Positions 17,647 to 28,323 of a stretch of 64,000 nt of DNA are shown here, piece after piece. Each line of letters opens with the position of its first letter. The stretch's first letter is position 1. A program made the position numbers and the translations under genes. The DNA comes from JAGOUY01 sp964562155. Lineage in GTDB: Bacteria > Patescibacteriota > Patescibacteriia > 2-12-FULL-60-25. The notes beneath the pieces were generated by a model. The model had not been told where the DNA came from. It worked only from the letters and a program-made list of their open reading frames with translations, and searched no databases. The DNA is taken from assembly GCA_964562155.1 (NCBI GenBank), contig CAZLRU010000002.1:1-64000 (forward strand). Reading direction: 5' to 3'.

Positions 17647-17710
17647 GCTGTCCTGAGACACATCTCCACCCTTATCCGAGGAACATCTCGATCTCTCATC
17701 CTTACATTCT

Positions 17711-20272
17711 ATGCATCTTGTTATCGTCGAGTCCCCCACCAAAGCCAAAACCATCCGTAAGTTTTTAGGGCCCGACTATAAGGTCCTGGCTTCGATGGGG
17801 CACGTTCGTGATTTACCAGAATCCTCCGCCGAAGTTCCGGCGGCACAAAAAAAGACCGCCTGGGGACAGCTGGGCGTGAATGTGGCTGATGATTTTGAGC
17901 CCCTGTACGTGATTCCAAAACGGAAAAGCAAAACCGTCACAGAATTAAAGGCGGCGCTAAAAGAAGCGGATGTCCTCTATTTGGCAACTGATGAAGACCG
18001 TGAAGGAGAGAGTATCAGCTGGCATCTGTTACAGCTCTTGAAGCCCAAGGTACCCGTTCACCGCATGGTGTTTCATGAAATCACTAAACCAGCCATTGAA
18101 AAAGCCTTGGCACACCCGCGTGAAATTGATGAACGATTAGTACGCGCTCAAGAAACGCGACGTATTTTGGATCGTTTAGTAGGCTACACTCTTTCCCCTG
18201 TTCTCTGGAAAAAAATTGCGTATGGGCTATCGGCCGGACGCGTGCAATCCTCTGCTCTTAAAGCCATTATTGATCGTGAGCGGGCACGCATCGCCTTTAA
18301 AACATCGAGTTATTGGGATGTCATGGCGGATGTTCAGGCTACGGATGGCACCTGTGAGGCTAAACTGATTGCCACCGAGGGCAAACGCATTGCGATTGGG
18401 AAAGACTTTGATGAAACAACGGGCGCTCTTAAAAAAGACAGTGAATCGATTTTAATCAACGAAGAGCGCGCTCAGGCGATTAGCAAGGAGGTCAAGGAAG
18501 CTGCCTGGACGGTCGACGAAGTCCACGAGAAACCCGTGACACGTCGTCCACCCCCTCCATTTATTACATCCACCCTGCAGCAAGAAGCTAACCGTAAGCT
18601 CGGCCTCTCCTCTAAAGAAACGATGCGTATCGCTCAGACCCTGTACGAGCATGGGTACATCACCTACATGCGTACGGACTCTGTTGCGCTGTCCAACGAA
18701 GCCGTAGAGGCCGCACGCGGAATGGTCCGTGAGCGATTTGGAGCGGAATTTCTGCCTGAGGCTCCTCGTCACTACGCCAGCTCCACCAAAGGAGCTCAGG
18801 AGGCGCACGAGGCTATTCGTCCAAGTTTAGCGCTGATTCCTCCTCATGAGATCGATTTAAGCGGGGGTGAACGCAAGGTTTATGAGTTGATTTGGATGCG
18901 TACGATCGCTTCTCAGATGAAAGATAGCGAACAGCTCCAGATGAGCGTCATCTTTGCGGCGGCTCATCATCGATTTCAAGCGACGGGTTTAAAAATTGTT
19001 TTTCCTGGATTTTTACGAGCGTATGTTGAGGGAGAAGAGGATATTGAGGGGGCCTTGGGTGATCGCGAGCGTCTCTTGCCCAAACTCACCGTCAAAGAAC
19101 GCGTTTCTTGCATAGACGCGCGACCGGAAGGGCATGAAACTAAGCCACCGGCACGGTTTACAGAAGCTAGCCTGATTCAATGGATGGAAAAAGAAGGGAT
19201 TGGTCGTCCAAGTACCTATGCCAGCATCATTGGAACGCTGGTTGATCGTGCGTATGTTGTGAAGCAAAGCAGCGCGTTAGCGCCGACCTTTACCGGGTTT
19301 GCGGTTACGCAGTTCATGGAGCAGCATTTTGCGGATTTAGTGAACGCACAGTTTACTTCCGGGATGGAACAAAGCTTGGACCATATCGCCGATGGAACGA
19401 CGGAATGGCTCCCCTATCTCCGCGCCTTTTACCTAGGAGATCAGGGTCTGGAAAAACGCGTTAAGACGGAAGCAAAGAGCGTGGCTGAAGACATAGACCA
19501 TCGACGCGTCATGCTGCCTCAAATTCCTGACGCTGTCGTGCGTGTAGGGAAATATGGGGCCTATGTAGAAGCTCCGCATCCTCAGCATCATACGGTCGTA
19601 AAAGCCAGCTTTCCGGAAGATATGATGCCCGGAGATTTAACAGTACAGACACTCGGCGAGCTGTTATCTAAGGCACAACAAGGACCAACGACCCTTGGAC
19701 AAGATCCCGCAAGCGGAGAACAGATCTATCTGCGAACCGGAAGCTATGGCCCCTATCTTCAGCTCGGTGAAGATCCGCCGGAGGAAGAGACAAAAACAAA
19801 AAAGGTAAAGAAACCAAAACGTGTCAGCATCCCTAAAAACATCCCCCTAAATGAGTTGAACTACGAAAAAGCTCTTCTCATCCTGTCCCTCCCTCGACTC
19901 CTTGGCCCTCATCCTCAAACGGAAAAAGAGATTCGTGCCGGACTCGGACGATTTGGACCCTACATTGTTCATGACGGTGAATTCCGTTCATTGAAGGGAG
20001 AAGACGATGTCTTCACTGTAACCTTGGAGCGCGCTCTTGAACTCCTGGCTATGCCAAAAGGAACGCGTGGGGGCGGAGTAAGCAAGCCCCTTGGTCAGCA
20101 CCCTAAAGACAAAAAACCCGTGACCGTGCACAGCGGAAAGTTTGGTTGGTATGTGAAACACGGAAAAATTAATGCAACCATCCCTAAAGACATGAAGGCC
20201 GAAGAGATGACTCTGGAGCAAGCGGTCGAGCTCCTTCAAGCAAAGAAAGAAAAGGCTCCTAAAGATACGTAA
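17711..20272 (+). CDS. topA: DNA topoisomerase I (type IA)
   Basis: 853 residues. Toprim domain at the start (VIVESPTKAKTI, TDEDREGE); the active tyrosine is in YITYMRTDS, near residue 319; PSTYASII follows. Instead of Cys4 zinc fingers the C-terminus has four repeats of the type GxYGxYV: GKYGAYVEAP, GSYGPYLQLG, GRFGPYIVHD and GKFGWYVKHG, each followed by a basic or helical segment. It relaxes negative supercoils. A symmetric terminator separates it from the convergent giant gene. Confidence 0.97.
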   Translation: MHLVIVESPTKAKTIRKFLGPDYKVLASMGHVRDLPESSAEVPAAQKKTAWGQLGVNVADDFEPLYVIPKRKSKTVTELKAALKEADVLYLATDEDREGESISWHLLQLLKPKVPVHRMVFHEITKPAIEKALAHPREIDERLVRAQETRRILDRLVGYTLSPVLWKKIAYGLSAGRVQSSALKAIIDRERARIAFKTSSYWDVMADVQATDGTCEAKLIATEGKRIAIGKDFDETTGALKKDSESILINEERAQAISKEVKEAAWTVDEVHEKPVTRRPPPPFITSTLQQEANRKLGLSSKETMRIAQTLYEHGYITYMRTDSVALSNEAVEAARGMVRERFGAEFLPEAPRHYASSTKGAQEAHEAIRPSLALIPPHEIDLSGGERKVYELIWMRTIASQMKDSEQLQMSVIFAAAHHRFQATGLKIVFPGFLRAYVEGEEDIEGALGDRERLLPKLTVKERVSCIDARPEGHETKPPARFTEASLIQWMEKEGIGRPSTYASIIGTLVDRAYVVKQSSALAPTFTGFAVTQFMEQHFADLVNAQFTSGMEQSLDHIADGTTEWLPYLRAFYLGDQGLEKRVKTEAKSVAEDIDHRRVMLPQIPDAVVRVGKYGAYVEAPHPQHHTVVKASFPEDMMPGDLTVQTLGELLSKAQQGPTTLGQDPASGEQIYLRTGSYGPYLQLGEDPPEEETKTKKVKKPKRVSIPKNIPLNELNYEKALLILSLPRLLGPHPQTEKEIRAGLGRFGPYIVHDGEFRSLKGEDDVFTVTLERALELLAMPKGTRGGGVSKPLGQHPKDKKPVTVHSGKFGWYVKHGKINATIPKDMKAEEMTLEQAVELLQAKKEKAPKDT

Positions 20273-20273
20273 T

Positions 20274-20312
20274 AAAATACACCGAGTCTCTCAAGAGAGC
20301 TCGGTGTATTTT
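20274..20312. terminator. Bidirectional terminator between topA and the giant gene
   Basis: A 13-bp stem (20274-20286 with 20300-20312), with A and T runs at its outer ends, lies between two convergent stops at 20272 and 20315. It serves both genes. Confidence 0.85.
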
Positions 20313-20314
20313 AT

Positions 20315-23300
20315 TTAGTTGAGATCGATTCCAAAGGCGGATAATAGATCCTTTCCTCCCTTGATGATAGAACCGACACCTGGCCATTTTTGCGCCTGCT
20401 GCCAAAAGCTTGGCTCCTCTTTTGCTCCCCCACTGGTTCTATTCGTTTGCTCCCCCCCTCCTCTCCCGAACACATTGGCTCCACCGACGACGGTGGGCTG
20501 GCTCGGGAGACTCTTGCGCAGCTCTGCTTCACGCACTTCCTGAGAAGCTTGCTTGTTCTTATGAAGCTTCTGACCTTCGATGATCTTGATAAGACCGTTG
20601 GCGATGTCTGCTTGAGCTTCTAGCGCCTTGTAGGCGCTTGCTTCGCTGACCGTTGCTTCTTCATCGAGTTGTTGAGCTTGTCCCCACAAGGCTTTCTGCG
20701 AGAGCTCCACCAATCCTTGTGCGTCCTGCAGAAGCGATTGCTTACGTTCGTACTGGTTTTGCAGAAGTTCGTAACGCGCCGTGAGCTCTTGCGTCTTCTC
20801 GATGAAATAGACGCGATCCCCGGTTTTTTTTGCTGTGGCTGGATTATGTTCTTCCAACTCACCCTTTAATGAATGTAGAGCATTTTTTAGCTCTTTCGTT
20901 TCCCGCTCCATCTTTTGGTACGCGTTCAACGCCAACACGTAGGAGCTCTTCTCGCGTAAGCCTTCAATCAGCTGTGCCGTCTGCTGAAGCTCCTTGTTTG
21001 CCTCTATTTTATCTTGTGTAATCCCCCGTAATCGTTCATATAACCTCGCTTTGATATTTCCTACGGTGCTATTTTGATCCTCGTGAACGGTTCTCAGAAA
21101 CACTCTGACCATGCTCGGCATCGCCGCCCACACTTGTTCAGATACAGGGCCACTTCCCTCTCGGTCTAATAATCGCAATGTCTGCGTGATACGTGTTTCT
21201 GTCGCATCCAATACATTGAATTGCCGTAATGCTTTGTTTAAGTCGATAGTAGCCTCTTGTTCCCGCTGAAAAGCGGTAAAAATAGGCCCAAACGTTGGCT
21301 CAGACTCATCATAGATCTCACGTGTCTCCATCGCTGCGATGAACTTCGTCTGCGCCTCCTCTGATTCAGCAGCTACTTTTTTCCAATCCGTTTCACGCGT
21401 TTCCGCCTTTTGTTCATTGGTCGCTATGCGTTCTCCAAGCTCATCTTTTTTTCCTTCGTCTTTGAGGAGTGTGACCTCGCTCAGCGCTTGTTCAAGCTGT
21501 GCGTCGAGCTCCATGAGGTAGATATCAGCGTTTACCTCTTCCAGTTTAGCTTTTGCTTGCGCAATCGCTTCCTTTATTTTCTCAGACTTTGAATTGGCTG
21601 CTTTGTAATACCCGAGGTTTTCTTGGGCATAGGTCTGCTGCTCCTTTAGGCCTGCAAGCGCTTCCGCGGAGCCAATGGGCCATGGCCCTTGTTCTCGTAA
21701 ATCCTGGAGAGCTCTTTCGGCACTTAGGCGCTCGGCCTCCGTTGAAGCCTGTGTCAGTTTTGCTGTTGCTTCAATGATTTTTTCAAAGCGGCCGGCGTGG
21801 ACGTCGAAGGAAGGGTGACGTTTACGTGCATCCGTAAGAGCGGGCTCGGCGATCATGTTCCGGACGTAGCCTAAACGGGTCTGCTGATCTTTTAGCCACC
21901 CCTCTAGGAAGCCGCGATCCCCCTGACGGAAAAGGTCAGGATGAGCGAAGGTTGGAAGCGGCGGAAGTCCCGATGGCGCCGGAGGCATTGCAGGGGGAGC
22001 ACCTGGAGCGGGAGGAGCGGTATCAGGAGCCGTGTGATCAGTTGCAGAAGGAGAAGCTGGTGCATCCGGAGAAACGGGTGCGGGTGGAGCTTTGGCGGGT
22101 GCGGAGGTGTCGGGCGAAGGAGTGGAGGCAGTAGTCACCTTTAAGGAAGAAGGCATCACGTCTTCCTCGTGTGCTTCAGTGCGTTTATAAATCCCTTCAA
22201 CTATATCCAAGGCGAACTTGACCTCATCCTGCCAATTTTTCGTCTGACGCAATTCTTCTTTTAATTCTTTTTTATCCTTAGAGTGTTTTTCAAGTTCGGT
22301 TATTTTTTTGGCGGACGCGTCAAGATATCCTTGCAATTCCTTTATCTGCCCCTTCATAGTCATCCTATGTCGTTTTGGCAAATTTCTCTCGTACGTAGCC
22401 AGCCTCTGCTCGCTCTTTTGTTTCTCCTCGGGGAAATTCCACTTTGAAACGACGTCTTGCTTTGCTTCAATGAGCTTCTCAAACCAATCCACCACCTGTC
22501 GAAGATACGGGACGTGTACCGCTCCCTGGTAGATCACGATGCCCTTTTCCAACTTCTCTTTTGACGTTTCAAGCACCGCCCTATCCTCCGTAATACTCTC
22601 ACGTAATGTCGCCTTTTCCTCTTCAACGCTCTTCTTCTCTCCTTCAACCTTCTCAGCTGCAGGTACATCCTTGGCATCAACGTCCGGTGCCGCTGTCCGA
22701 ACAGCCTCCGATGGGTTTTTGGACGCAACAAGTACCGCCGTCATATCATCCGGCTTGGCTCGAGGGTTCCCTTTTTGTTTTGAACGAATGCGCGCCGCCG
22801 TCGCCAATGCTTCCATGGGATCAGTGATCCCGCTCAATCCTTCTCGCAGTTCCGCGTCCTCCAACTCCTCGTATCGGCCAGATAGAATGATTTTGATCTC
22901 CTTCTTCTGTAGATTGTCGTGAATCCCATCAGACGTCAGCACAAGCTCCCTCTTCCCCTTCATGTCATAGATATCAACACGCCCCCCTTGTCCCGCCGAG
23001 GCCGTGATAACATTTCTTTGCCAGAAGTAAAATGGAATGAGTGATTCAAATTCACTCCCTTTATCACGCAAAATTTGTATTTCTTCCGGTGAAAAGTCGA
23101 GCTCGGCTAATTCTTCATTGGTTTTCCCTTTAAAGGCTTCCCAATCTTTTGCCTCATTTAATTCATCCACCGCTTGCTGAAAGACGAACGCTAGTTCAAT
23201 ACCAAATTGCTTTAATACCTCGTCCATTGCTTCATTATTATCCAACGTCAGCGCGCGTAGTCCACCCGTCTCTGTTTTTGTGTACACACGACTATCACCC

Positions 23301-26300
23301 GCCTGCCCAATAACAGCCTCATCACCCATCATCTTTATCAAGGTGAAGGTGGTTCCCATTCCTTTTAGTTTTTCATCTGTCTGTGCCGCGGCATCCAACT
23401 CTTCCGCGGTTTTGTTCATGATGTCCGCCATGAGTTGAGCGGCTGCCTGCGCATCTAATCCGGCAAATTCTTTGGCACGGGATTGGACATAATCCCTTAC
23501 CAGCTGCGAGGCTCGATCCCCAGCCGCCAACCCCCCAACCCCATCGAAGACCCCATACAATCCATTTTCATCGTCGATAAGAAAGCTGTCTTGATTTTTC
23601 CAGCCCGCCTTTTCTTTTCCAAAACTTGTACCAGAGCCAACGAGTTTTTCAACTTTTTGCTCAGAGGCTTTATTCTCTACGGTCTGACTCGTTGGTTCAA
23701 CCGCAGGAAGATCCTTCAAACTCTTCCCTGCTACCACTTCCATTAATTTCATGCGAACCGCCATCAATTCATCACGACGAGCTTCTAAAGCAGCTTTTTC
23801 ATCGTCGGTTAGAGAGGCGAGTTTTAAGTCGTGCTTACCAAGTTTTTCTTTAATAAAATCAAGCTCACGCCCCATGACCTGCAGCTCTTGACGGCGACGA
23901 TCGTTGCTAAGTGCTTTACCGGCATCCATCACAAAATTACCCAACCCGCCTTGCTGCTCAGATGGCAGCTCTTCACTAGCGGTCGCTCTGATACTCGCTT
24001 CATCACTGAATCCAAAACCCACACCCGCTTTCACAACGGCAGCTGTGGCATACCGGGATTCTGCGACGGCGCGTTTTGCGTATTCGTCATCGTCCGCTTC
24101 ATTCGCCTCCATCACTTGGGTTACTTTACCGTTTTCATCGACCACTTCTTTCCATGATTCCTGCGCAGGTAAACGAACCATCTCGTAACGACCATCCATG
24201 AAATCGACGAGCCAACGAGCCACGTGAATACGTAGGTCTTGATCGACAAGCGTTTCAAAGGCAATCGGATCAAAATTTTCGCTTGTAAATAATGCCGCCA
24301 GATCCATCGCGTCTTTCTTTTTTTCTTTTTTTAACGTCTCGACCATGCGCGTGACGTCTTTTGCTTCTTTTTCCGCCCGTGCTTCCGCCCGTGCTTCCGC
24401 CTCGGCCTTTAATCGTTCAGCAACAGCTGCAGGAACTTCGACAGGCCCACTCCCTCCTTCCGCTTTCAAGGAAGCATCGGGCGCTTGTGGACCGGGCTTG
24501 ACCGTTTGACCGCTCGCTCGCAGTACAGCCGCTAAATCAGGGCCGGCACTTGGCTGTTCATCCGGTTGAGATGGATTGAGGGTGGCATCTAACGCATACA
24601 ATGCATCCTGCACCTCTTCATTGACAGCTACAAACGCATTACGCGTATCGGCGAGATCACTCATTCCCAATCTTCTGGAAGGATGGAGGTCGTTTCTGAT
24701 CGAGCGAAGCTGCTTCCCTGCCTCTGCAAGCAAACCAGCATCCAGCCCATCTACCTTTTGTATGGATTCAAGCGCTTCATCACAGGCCTGAGCAAGTTCT
24801 TTCTGTTTTTCTTCGGTCAATGGACCTTCTGGCGCGCCTAAGAGGAGATCTTGAAAACGAGAAAACCGATGCGCGGCTTCCATGGCGGACGTTCGTTCCT
24901 CGGCGGTCTCAGCAGCGGACTCCAGAACATCGTCCTGAGCCTTATCAATCTCTTGGCCTGCGGCCACAACAACACGTTGACCTTCATTGCCCGGCACAGA
25001 CGTACTCGCCTGTTCTAAGGCCTTGTACACTTGATACGCTGCCCGCACCTCCCTAACTTTATCAAGATATTCTTGCTGCTTACTCGCATCCGCTTGCGCA
25101 CGTCGAGACAAGCCATCTGCCTGACCCGCAAGAAGCATCATGCGCTCAAATGGTCCTTTGAGATCATCTCTCGCTGGATTGGCCGTATCTAGTATGGTTT
25201 CTACCAAGACTTCATCCGATACCTCGTTTTCACCTTCACTTCCCGCGGTCTTTACCTCAGCCGCTCGTTCTTCTTCTACAAAAGCGCTTGCCTGTGATGA
25301 TAATACATTATTTTCGCTCAATGCCTTGAGGAATTTTGCTTTAGCCATTCCGAGCTCTGCTAATTTCTCATACGCATCTTGAGCATCCAAAAGAGCGTGT
25401 ATCTCTTCTGCTGTTTCAACGAGTACGGAAAAACGCGCATCTCCTTTGGCCGACTCCGAAAACGCCTCACAGAGCGGCTGTAAGATATCTGATGAGATAT
25501 TCACTCGCGTTCCTTGAACGGTTGCCTCTAAGGCCGTTTTTAGCTTCTGTGCCTGAGCGCGTATTTCGACAAGTTTTTCATTCTCAAGATTGGAGTTCGT
25601 CTCAATTTTTGAAGCGATGTTGGGTCCTTTTACCTCCACGATCGTGGCTCCTTTACGAACGCTTCCTTCCCCACCATTAAAATGCCGATCGATGGCATTC
25701 GCTATTTCCCTTTCTCCCGGTGTACGAGGCTTCAACTCGCGAGGGTCACGCTTTGGCGGAGCTTTTTTCCGTTTTTTCTCTGGCATCTCATCACCTTCTC
25801 CCGCGATAAACACCTTCAATTCTTCAGCGATTGCTAAACGCGTGTCTGCATCTAACCGCGACTTCGTATCAATCTCTGTTCTTTCTTTTACCTTGACCTG
25901 CGCGTCACGATCTTTGGTAACTTCTCTTGTATATTCTTTTAACTCAGCCGCGATATCGCTCCACTCAAACTCCAATACGCGCTCCCAAGCCGCATTTCTT
26001 GCGTCCATGGTGGAAGCCGCTTCATATGCCTCTCTTGCGTCCGTACATTCTTGCAATCGGCTCAGCGCCTTTACGATCGCTTGATCTTTTTCTGAGGGGC
26101 TGTCTCCAAAGGCGCTGAGACTGTCAAATTTCTTTTGCAGCTTGGAGAGCAAATCTCGGTATTTTATTGCGTCAGAAGGCCCCTTTCGTTCTAGGAAAGC
26201 AGGTGTGGTGGCAGGCTCCTCGAGGGCCTGAGGCTCATCTGCGGGCTCACCCATGACCTCGCCTTCAATTGACGCTTCGCCTGCGCCAAGCTCCTCCTTC

Positions 26301-26728
26301 AACGCCTGTGCAATAGATGGAGCTTGCTCAATTCCTCGTTTTTCCTCTCCTAGCACCTCTACCAGTCCGGACCTAAATACCTTTAGAGCTGCTTGGATTT
26401 TTTCTCTTGTGGCTTCCGGGATGTCCGTTTTTTCATACACTTCTCCCATGACATTCCTGAGCGAGAGATGAACGCCTAATAACGTGGCATCTTTCTTTGC
26501 TTGCGTGACCATCTCATCTATTGGCCTCGCCTGCTCCTGAAGACGCTTTATGTCTGCTTCTGCAATCGCTAACACCGCTTGCATCTTGGCGTCTTTGGTC
26601 TGTTTTTTTGCTTCCGCCGCTTCAAAAATCCTGCCTAGCTGCTGGCGAAATTCTTCGAACCTACTTCCTGCGCGAGCCAACAATCCATCGCGTTTTTTGT
26701 CTGATTGGAGAAAGTCACCGTCGGGCAT
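20315..26728 (-). CDS. Giant coiled-coil protein with an internal PP2C phosphatase domain
   Basis: 2137 residues, no signal or membrane helix. Residues 1-1020 are charged helices, likely coiled coils, with a Pro/Ala-rich linker near 740-780. Residues about 1025-1336 form a PP2C Ser/Thr phosphatase domain with its metal motifs: KNQDSF, GVFDGVGG, GQAGDSR, LTSDGIHD and PDDMTAVLV. More coiled coil follows, a Pro/Ala linker (about 1530-1605), long helices to 2080, and a Gly-rich end. It presumably removes phosphate from a Ser/Thr target in the cytoplasm; no Ser/Thr kinase is in the window. Gene is single, convergent with topA and divergent from rel. Confidence 0.85.
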   Translation of the reverse strand: MPDGDFLQSDKKRDGLLARAGSRFEEFRQQLGRIFEAAEAKKQTKDAKMQAVLAIAEADIKRLQEQARPIDEMVTQAKKDATLLGVHLSLRNVMGEVYEKTDIPEATREKIQAALKVFRSGLVEVLGEEKRGIEQAPSIAQALKEELGAGEASIEGEVMGEPADEPQALEEPATTPAFLERKGPSDAIKYRDLLSKLQKKFDSLSAFGDSPSEKDQAIVKALSRLQECTDAREAYEAASTMDARNAAWERVLEFEWSDIAAELKEYTREVTKDRDAQVKVKERTEIDTKSRLDADTRLAIAEELKVFIAGEGDEMPEKKRKKAPPKRDPRELKPRTPGEREIANAIDRHFNGGEGSVRKGATIVEVKGPNIASKIETNSNLENEKLVEIRAQAQKLKTALEATVQGTRVNISSDILQPLCEAFSESAKGDARFSVLVETAEEIHALLDAQDAYEKLAELGMAKAKFLKALSENNVLSSQASAFVEEERAAEVKTAGSEGENEVSDEVLVETILDTANPARDDLKGPFERMMLLAGQADGLSRRAQADASKQQEYLDKVREVRAAYQVYKALEQASTSVPGNEGQRVVVAAGQEIDKAQDDVLESAAETAEERTSAMEAAHRFSRFQDLLLGAPEGPLTEEKQKELAQACDEALESIQKVDGLDAGLLAEAGKQLRSIRNDLHPSRRLGMSDLADTRNAFVAVNEEVQDALYALDATLNPSQPDEQPSAGPDLAAVLRASGQTVKPGPQAPDASLKAEGGSGPVEVPAAVAERLKAEAEARAEARAEKEAKDVTRMVETLKKEKKKDAMDLAALFTSENFDPIAFETLVDQDLRIHVARWLVDFMDGRYEMVRLPAQESWKEVVDENGKVTQVMEANEADDDEYAKRAVAESRYATAAVVKAGVGFGFSDEASIRATASEELPSEQQGGLGNFVMDAGKALSNDRRRQELQVMGRELDFIKEKLGKHDLKLASLTDDEKAALEARRDELMAVRMKLMEVVAGKSLKDLPAVEPTSQTVENKASEQKVEKLVGSGTSFGKEKAGWKNQDSFLIDDENGLYGVFDGVGGLAAGDRASQLVRDYVQSRAKEFAGLDAQAAAQLMADIMNKTAEELDAAAQTDEKLKGMGTTFTLIKMMGDEAVIGQAGDSRVYTKTETGGLRALTLDNNEAMDEVLKQFGIELAFVFQQAVDELNEAKDWEAFKGKTNEELAELDFSPEEIQILRDKGSEFESLIPFYFWQRNVITASAGQGGRVDIYDMKGKRELVLTSDGIHDNLQKKEIKIILSGRYEELEDAELREGLSGITDPMEALATAARIRSKQKGNPRAKPDDMTAVLVASKNPSEAVRTAAPDVDAKDVPAAEKVEGEKKSVEEEKATLRESITEDRAVLETSKEKLEKGIVIYQGAVHVPYLRQVVDWFEKLIEAKQDVVSKWNFPEEKQKSEQRLATYERNLPKRHRMTMKGQIKELQGYLDASAKKITELEKHSKDKKELKEELRQTKNWQDEVKFALDIVEGIYKRTEAHEEDVMPSSLKVTTASTPSPDTSAPAKAPPAPVSPDAPASPSATDHTAPDTAPPAPGAPPAMPPAPSGLPPLPTFAHPDLFRQGDRGFLEGWLKDQQTRLGYVRNMIAEPALTDARKRHPSFDVHAGRFEKIIEATAKLTQASTEAERLSAERALQDLREQGPWPIGSAEALAGLKEQQTYAQENLGYYKAANSKSEKIKEAIAQAKAKLEEVNADIYLMELDAQLEQALSEVTLLKDEGKKDELGERIATNEQKAETRETDWKKVAAESEEAQTKFIAAMETREIYDESEPTFGPIFTAFQREQEATIDLNKALRQFNVLDATETRITQTLRLLDREGSGPVSEQVWAAMPSMVRVFLRTVHEDQNSTVGNIKARLYERLRGITQDKIEANKELQQTAQLIEGLREKSSYVLALNAYQKMERETKELKNALHSLKGELEEHNPATAKKTGDRVYFIEKTQELTARYELLQNQYERKQSLLQDAQGLVELSQKALWGQAQQLDEEATVSEASAYKALEAQADIANGLIKIIEGQKLHKNKQASQEVREAELRKSLPSQPTVVGGANVFGRGGGEQTNRTSGGAKEEPSFWQQAQKWPGVGSIIKGGKDLLSAFGIDLN

Positions 26729-26805
26729 ATGACGAGTAGTCTATCACAGACGGAATGTGGCCGCACTATACATTCTGCCTCATCCTCTATATATTCTATC
26801 TAGCT

Positions 26806-28311
26806 ATGCTTTCGTCATTTGTGTACGCCAAAACGGTCGATGAGCTCTGTGATCAAGTACGCGCCTTTGATCCCGAGGCAGATACGGCCTTAATTCGTCG
26901 TGCCTACGACTTTGCCGAAGAAGCGCACAGAGGCCAAAAACGTGCGACAGGCGAACCCTACATCATTCATCCGTTGGCGACAGCTTCGACCTTGGCGCAA
27001 ATGCACTTACCTACGCCGATTATTTTGGCCGGTTTACTACACGATGTGCCGGAGGACACCGCTCGCACCCTAGATGACATTCAAGCAGCCTTTGGAGAAG
27101 ATGTTATGTCGATGGTGGCCGGTATCACAAAGCTCGGAAAAATTAAATACCGCGGCATGGAACGGTATATCGAGAACCTACGTAAAATGTTTTTGGCGGT
27201 GGCCGCTGATGTACGCGTGGTGTTTATTAAATTTGCCGATCGTCTCCACAATTTGCAGACATTAGACGCCATTCCACCAAAAAAACAACAGCGCATCGCC
27301 CTAGAATCATTGGATATTTACGCACCGATTGCGAATCGTCTTGGCATGGGAGAAATGAAGGGCTTGTTGGAAGATGCGGCGTTCCGCTATGTTTCTCCCA
27401 AAGAATATGCCTGGGTTAAAGAACTGGCTAACACTACTCGGGAAGGCAAGCAAGACTACGTAGAACATATCATGGAAGAGACGCGTAGCATCTTGGAGCA
27501 AGCGAATATGCGTGTACGCGTGCAAGGCCGCGCCAAACACCTCTACTCTCTCTATAAGAAATTATTAAAAAACGATCGGAGTATTGCGCGTATTTACGAT
27601 ATTACGGCTATCCGCGTCATCACCAAGAACGTAACGGATTGTTACAGCGCTCTCGGAATCATTCACAGCAAGTGGTCTCCTCTTAAGGGTCGCATCAAAG
27701 ATTATATCGCTCAGCCAAAACCGAATGGCTACCGCTCGCTGCACACGACGGTGTTTTGTGAAGGCGGAGAAATCGTTGAGTTTCAAATCCGTACAGAGGA
27801 AATGCACGAAGAAAATGAATATGGAATCGCCGCTCATTGGTCCTACGATGAACAAAAGCAACGCTATCTTGCCAAGCCAACCAAAATTCCCGATTGGGTT
27901 CATGAACTAGCCGATATTCAAGAGGAGTTATCCGACAAGAAAAACTCTCTTCAATCCCTGGAAGAAATGAAGATCGATATTTTTCATGACCGTATCTTCG
28001 TCTTCACTCCCAAGGGCGATGTGATCGACCTACCGGAACAAAGCACTTGTGTCGATTTTGCCTATGCGGTCCATACAGACATCGGCAATACCTGCGTGGG
28101 CGCCAAGGTGAATGAAGAAGTCTCCGGGCTTGATCGTGTCTTGAAAAACGGGGATATGGTGGATATCTTGGTCGATAAAAATCGTAAAGGACCCAATCCT
28201 GATTGGATTAAGTTTGTACGCACACGAAATGCCAAGGCCCGGGTCCGACAATTCGCCCGATCTAAAATCGCTTCCTGGATTAAAGGAATATTTCCTACCG
28301 TAAAAAAGTAG
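26806..28311 (+). CDS. rel: (p)ppGpp synthetase/hydrolase (Rel/SpoT), short form
   Basis: About 501 residues from the ATG at 26806; a GTG at 26821 is also possible, and the upstream ATG at 26755 would add an unlikely hydrophobic leader. The HD hydrolase domain (HPLATASTLAQMH, GLLHDVPEDT), synthetase domain (YDITAIRVI, KDYIAQPKPNGYRSLHT, EFQIRTEEMHE) and TGS domain (VFTPKGDVIDLP, FAYAVHTDIG) are all present. The usual C-terminal helical, zinc-finger and ACT regions are missing, so ribosome or amino-acid sensing must differ. Its stop is 12 bases from the convergent parB stop. Confidence 0.93.
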   Translation: MLSSFVYAKTVDELCDQVRAFDPEADTALIRRAYDFAEEAHRGQKRATGEPYIIHPLATASTLAQMHLPTPIILAGLLHDVPEDTARTLDDIQAAFGEDVMSMVAGITKLGKIKYRGMERYIENLRKMFLAVAADVRVVFIKFADRLHNLQTLDAIPPKKQQRIALESLDIYAPIANRLGMGEMKGLLEDAAFRYVSPKEYAWVKELANTTREGKQDYVEHIMEETRSILEQANMRVRVQGRAKHLYSLYKKLLKNDRSIARIYDITAIRVITKNVTDCYSALGIIHSKWSPLKGRIKDYIAQPKPNGYRSLHTTVFCEGGEIVEFQIRTEEMHEENEYGIAAHWSYDEQKQRYLAKPTKIPDWVHELADIQEELSDKKNSLQSLEEMKIDIFHDRIFVFTPKGDVIDLPEQSTCVDFAYAVHTDIGNTCVGAKVNEEVSGLDRVLKNGDMVDILVDKNRKGPNPDWIKFVRTRNAKARVRQFARSKIASWIKGIFPTVKK

Positions 28312-28323
28312 TGACCGTTCGGT

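Noticed and set aside
20315..26739. Many plus-strand open frames inside the giant gene
   Set aside because: They are shadows of a GC-balanced helical coding sequence; none has a ribosome site or a recognisable domain.
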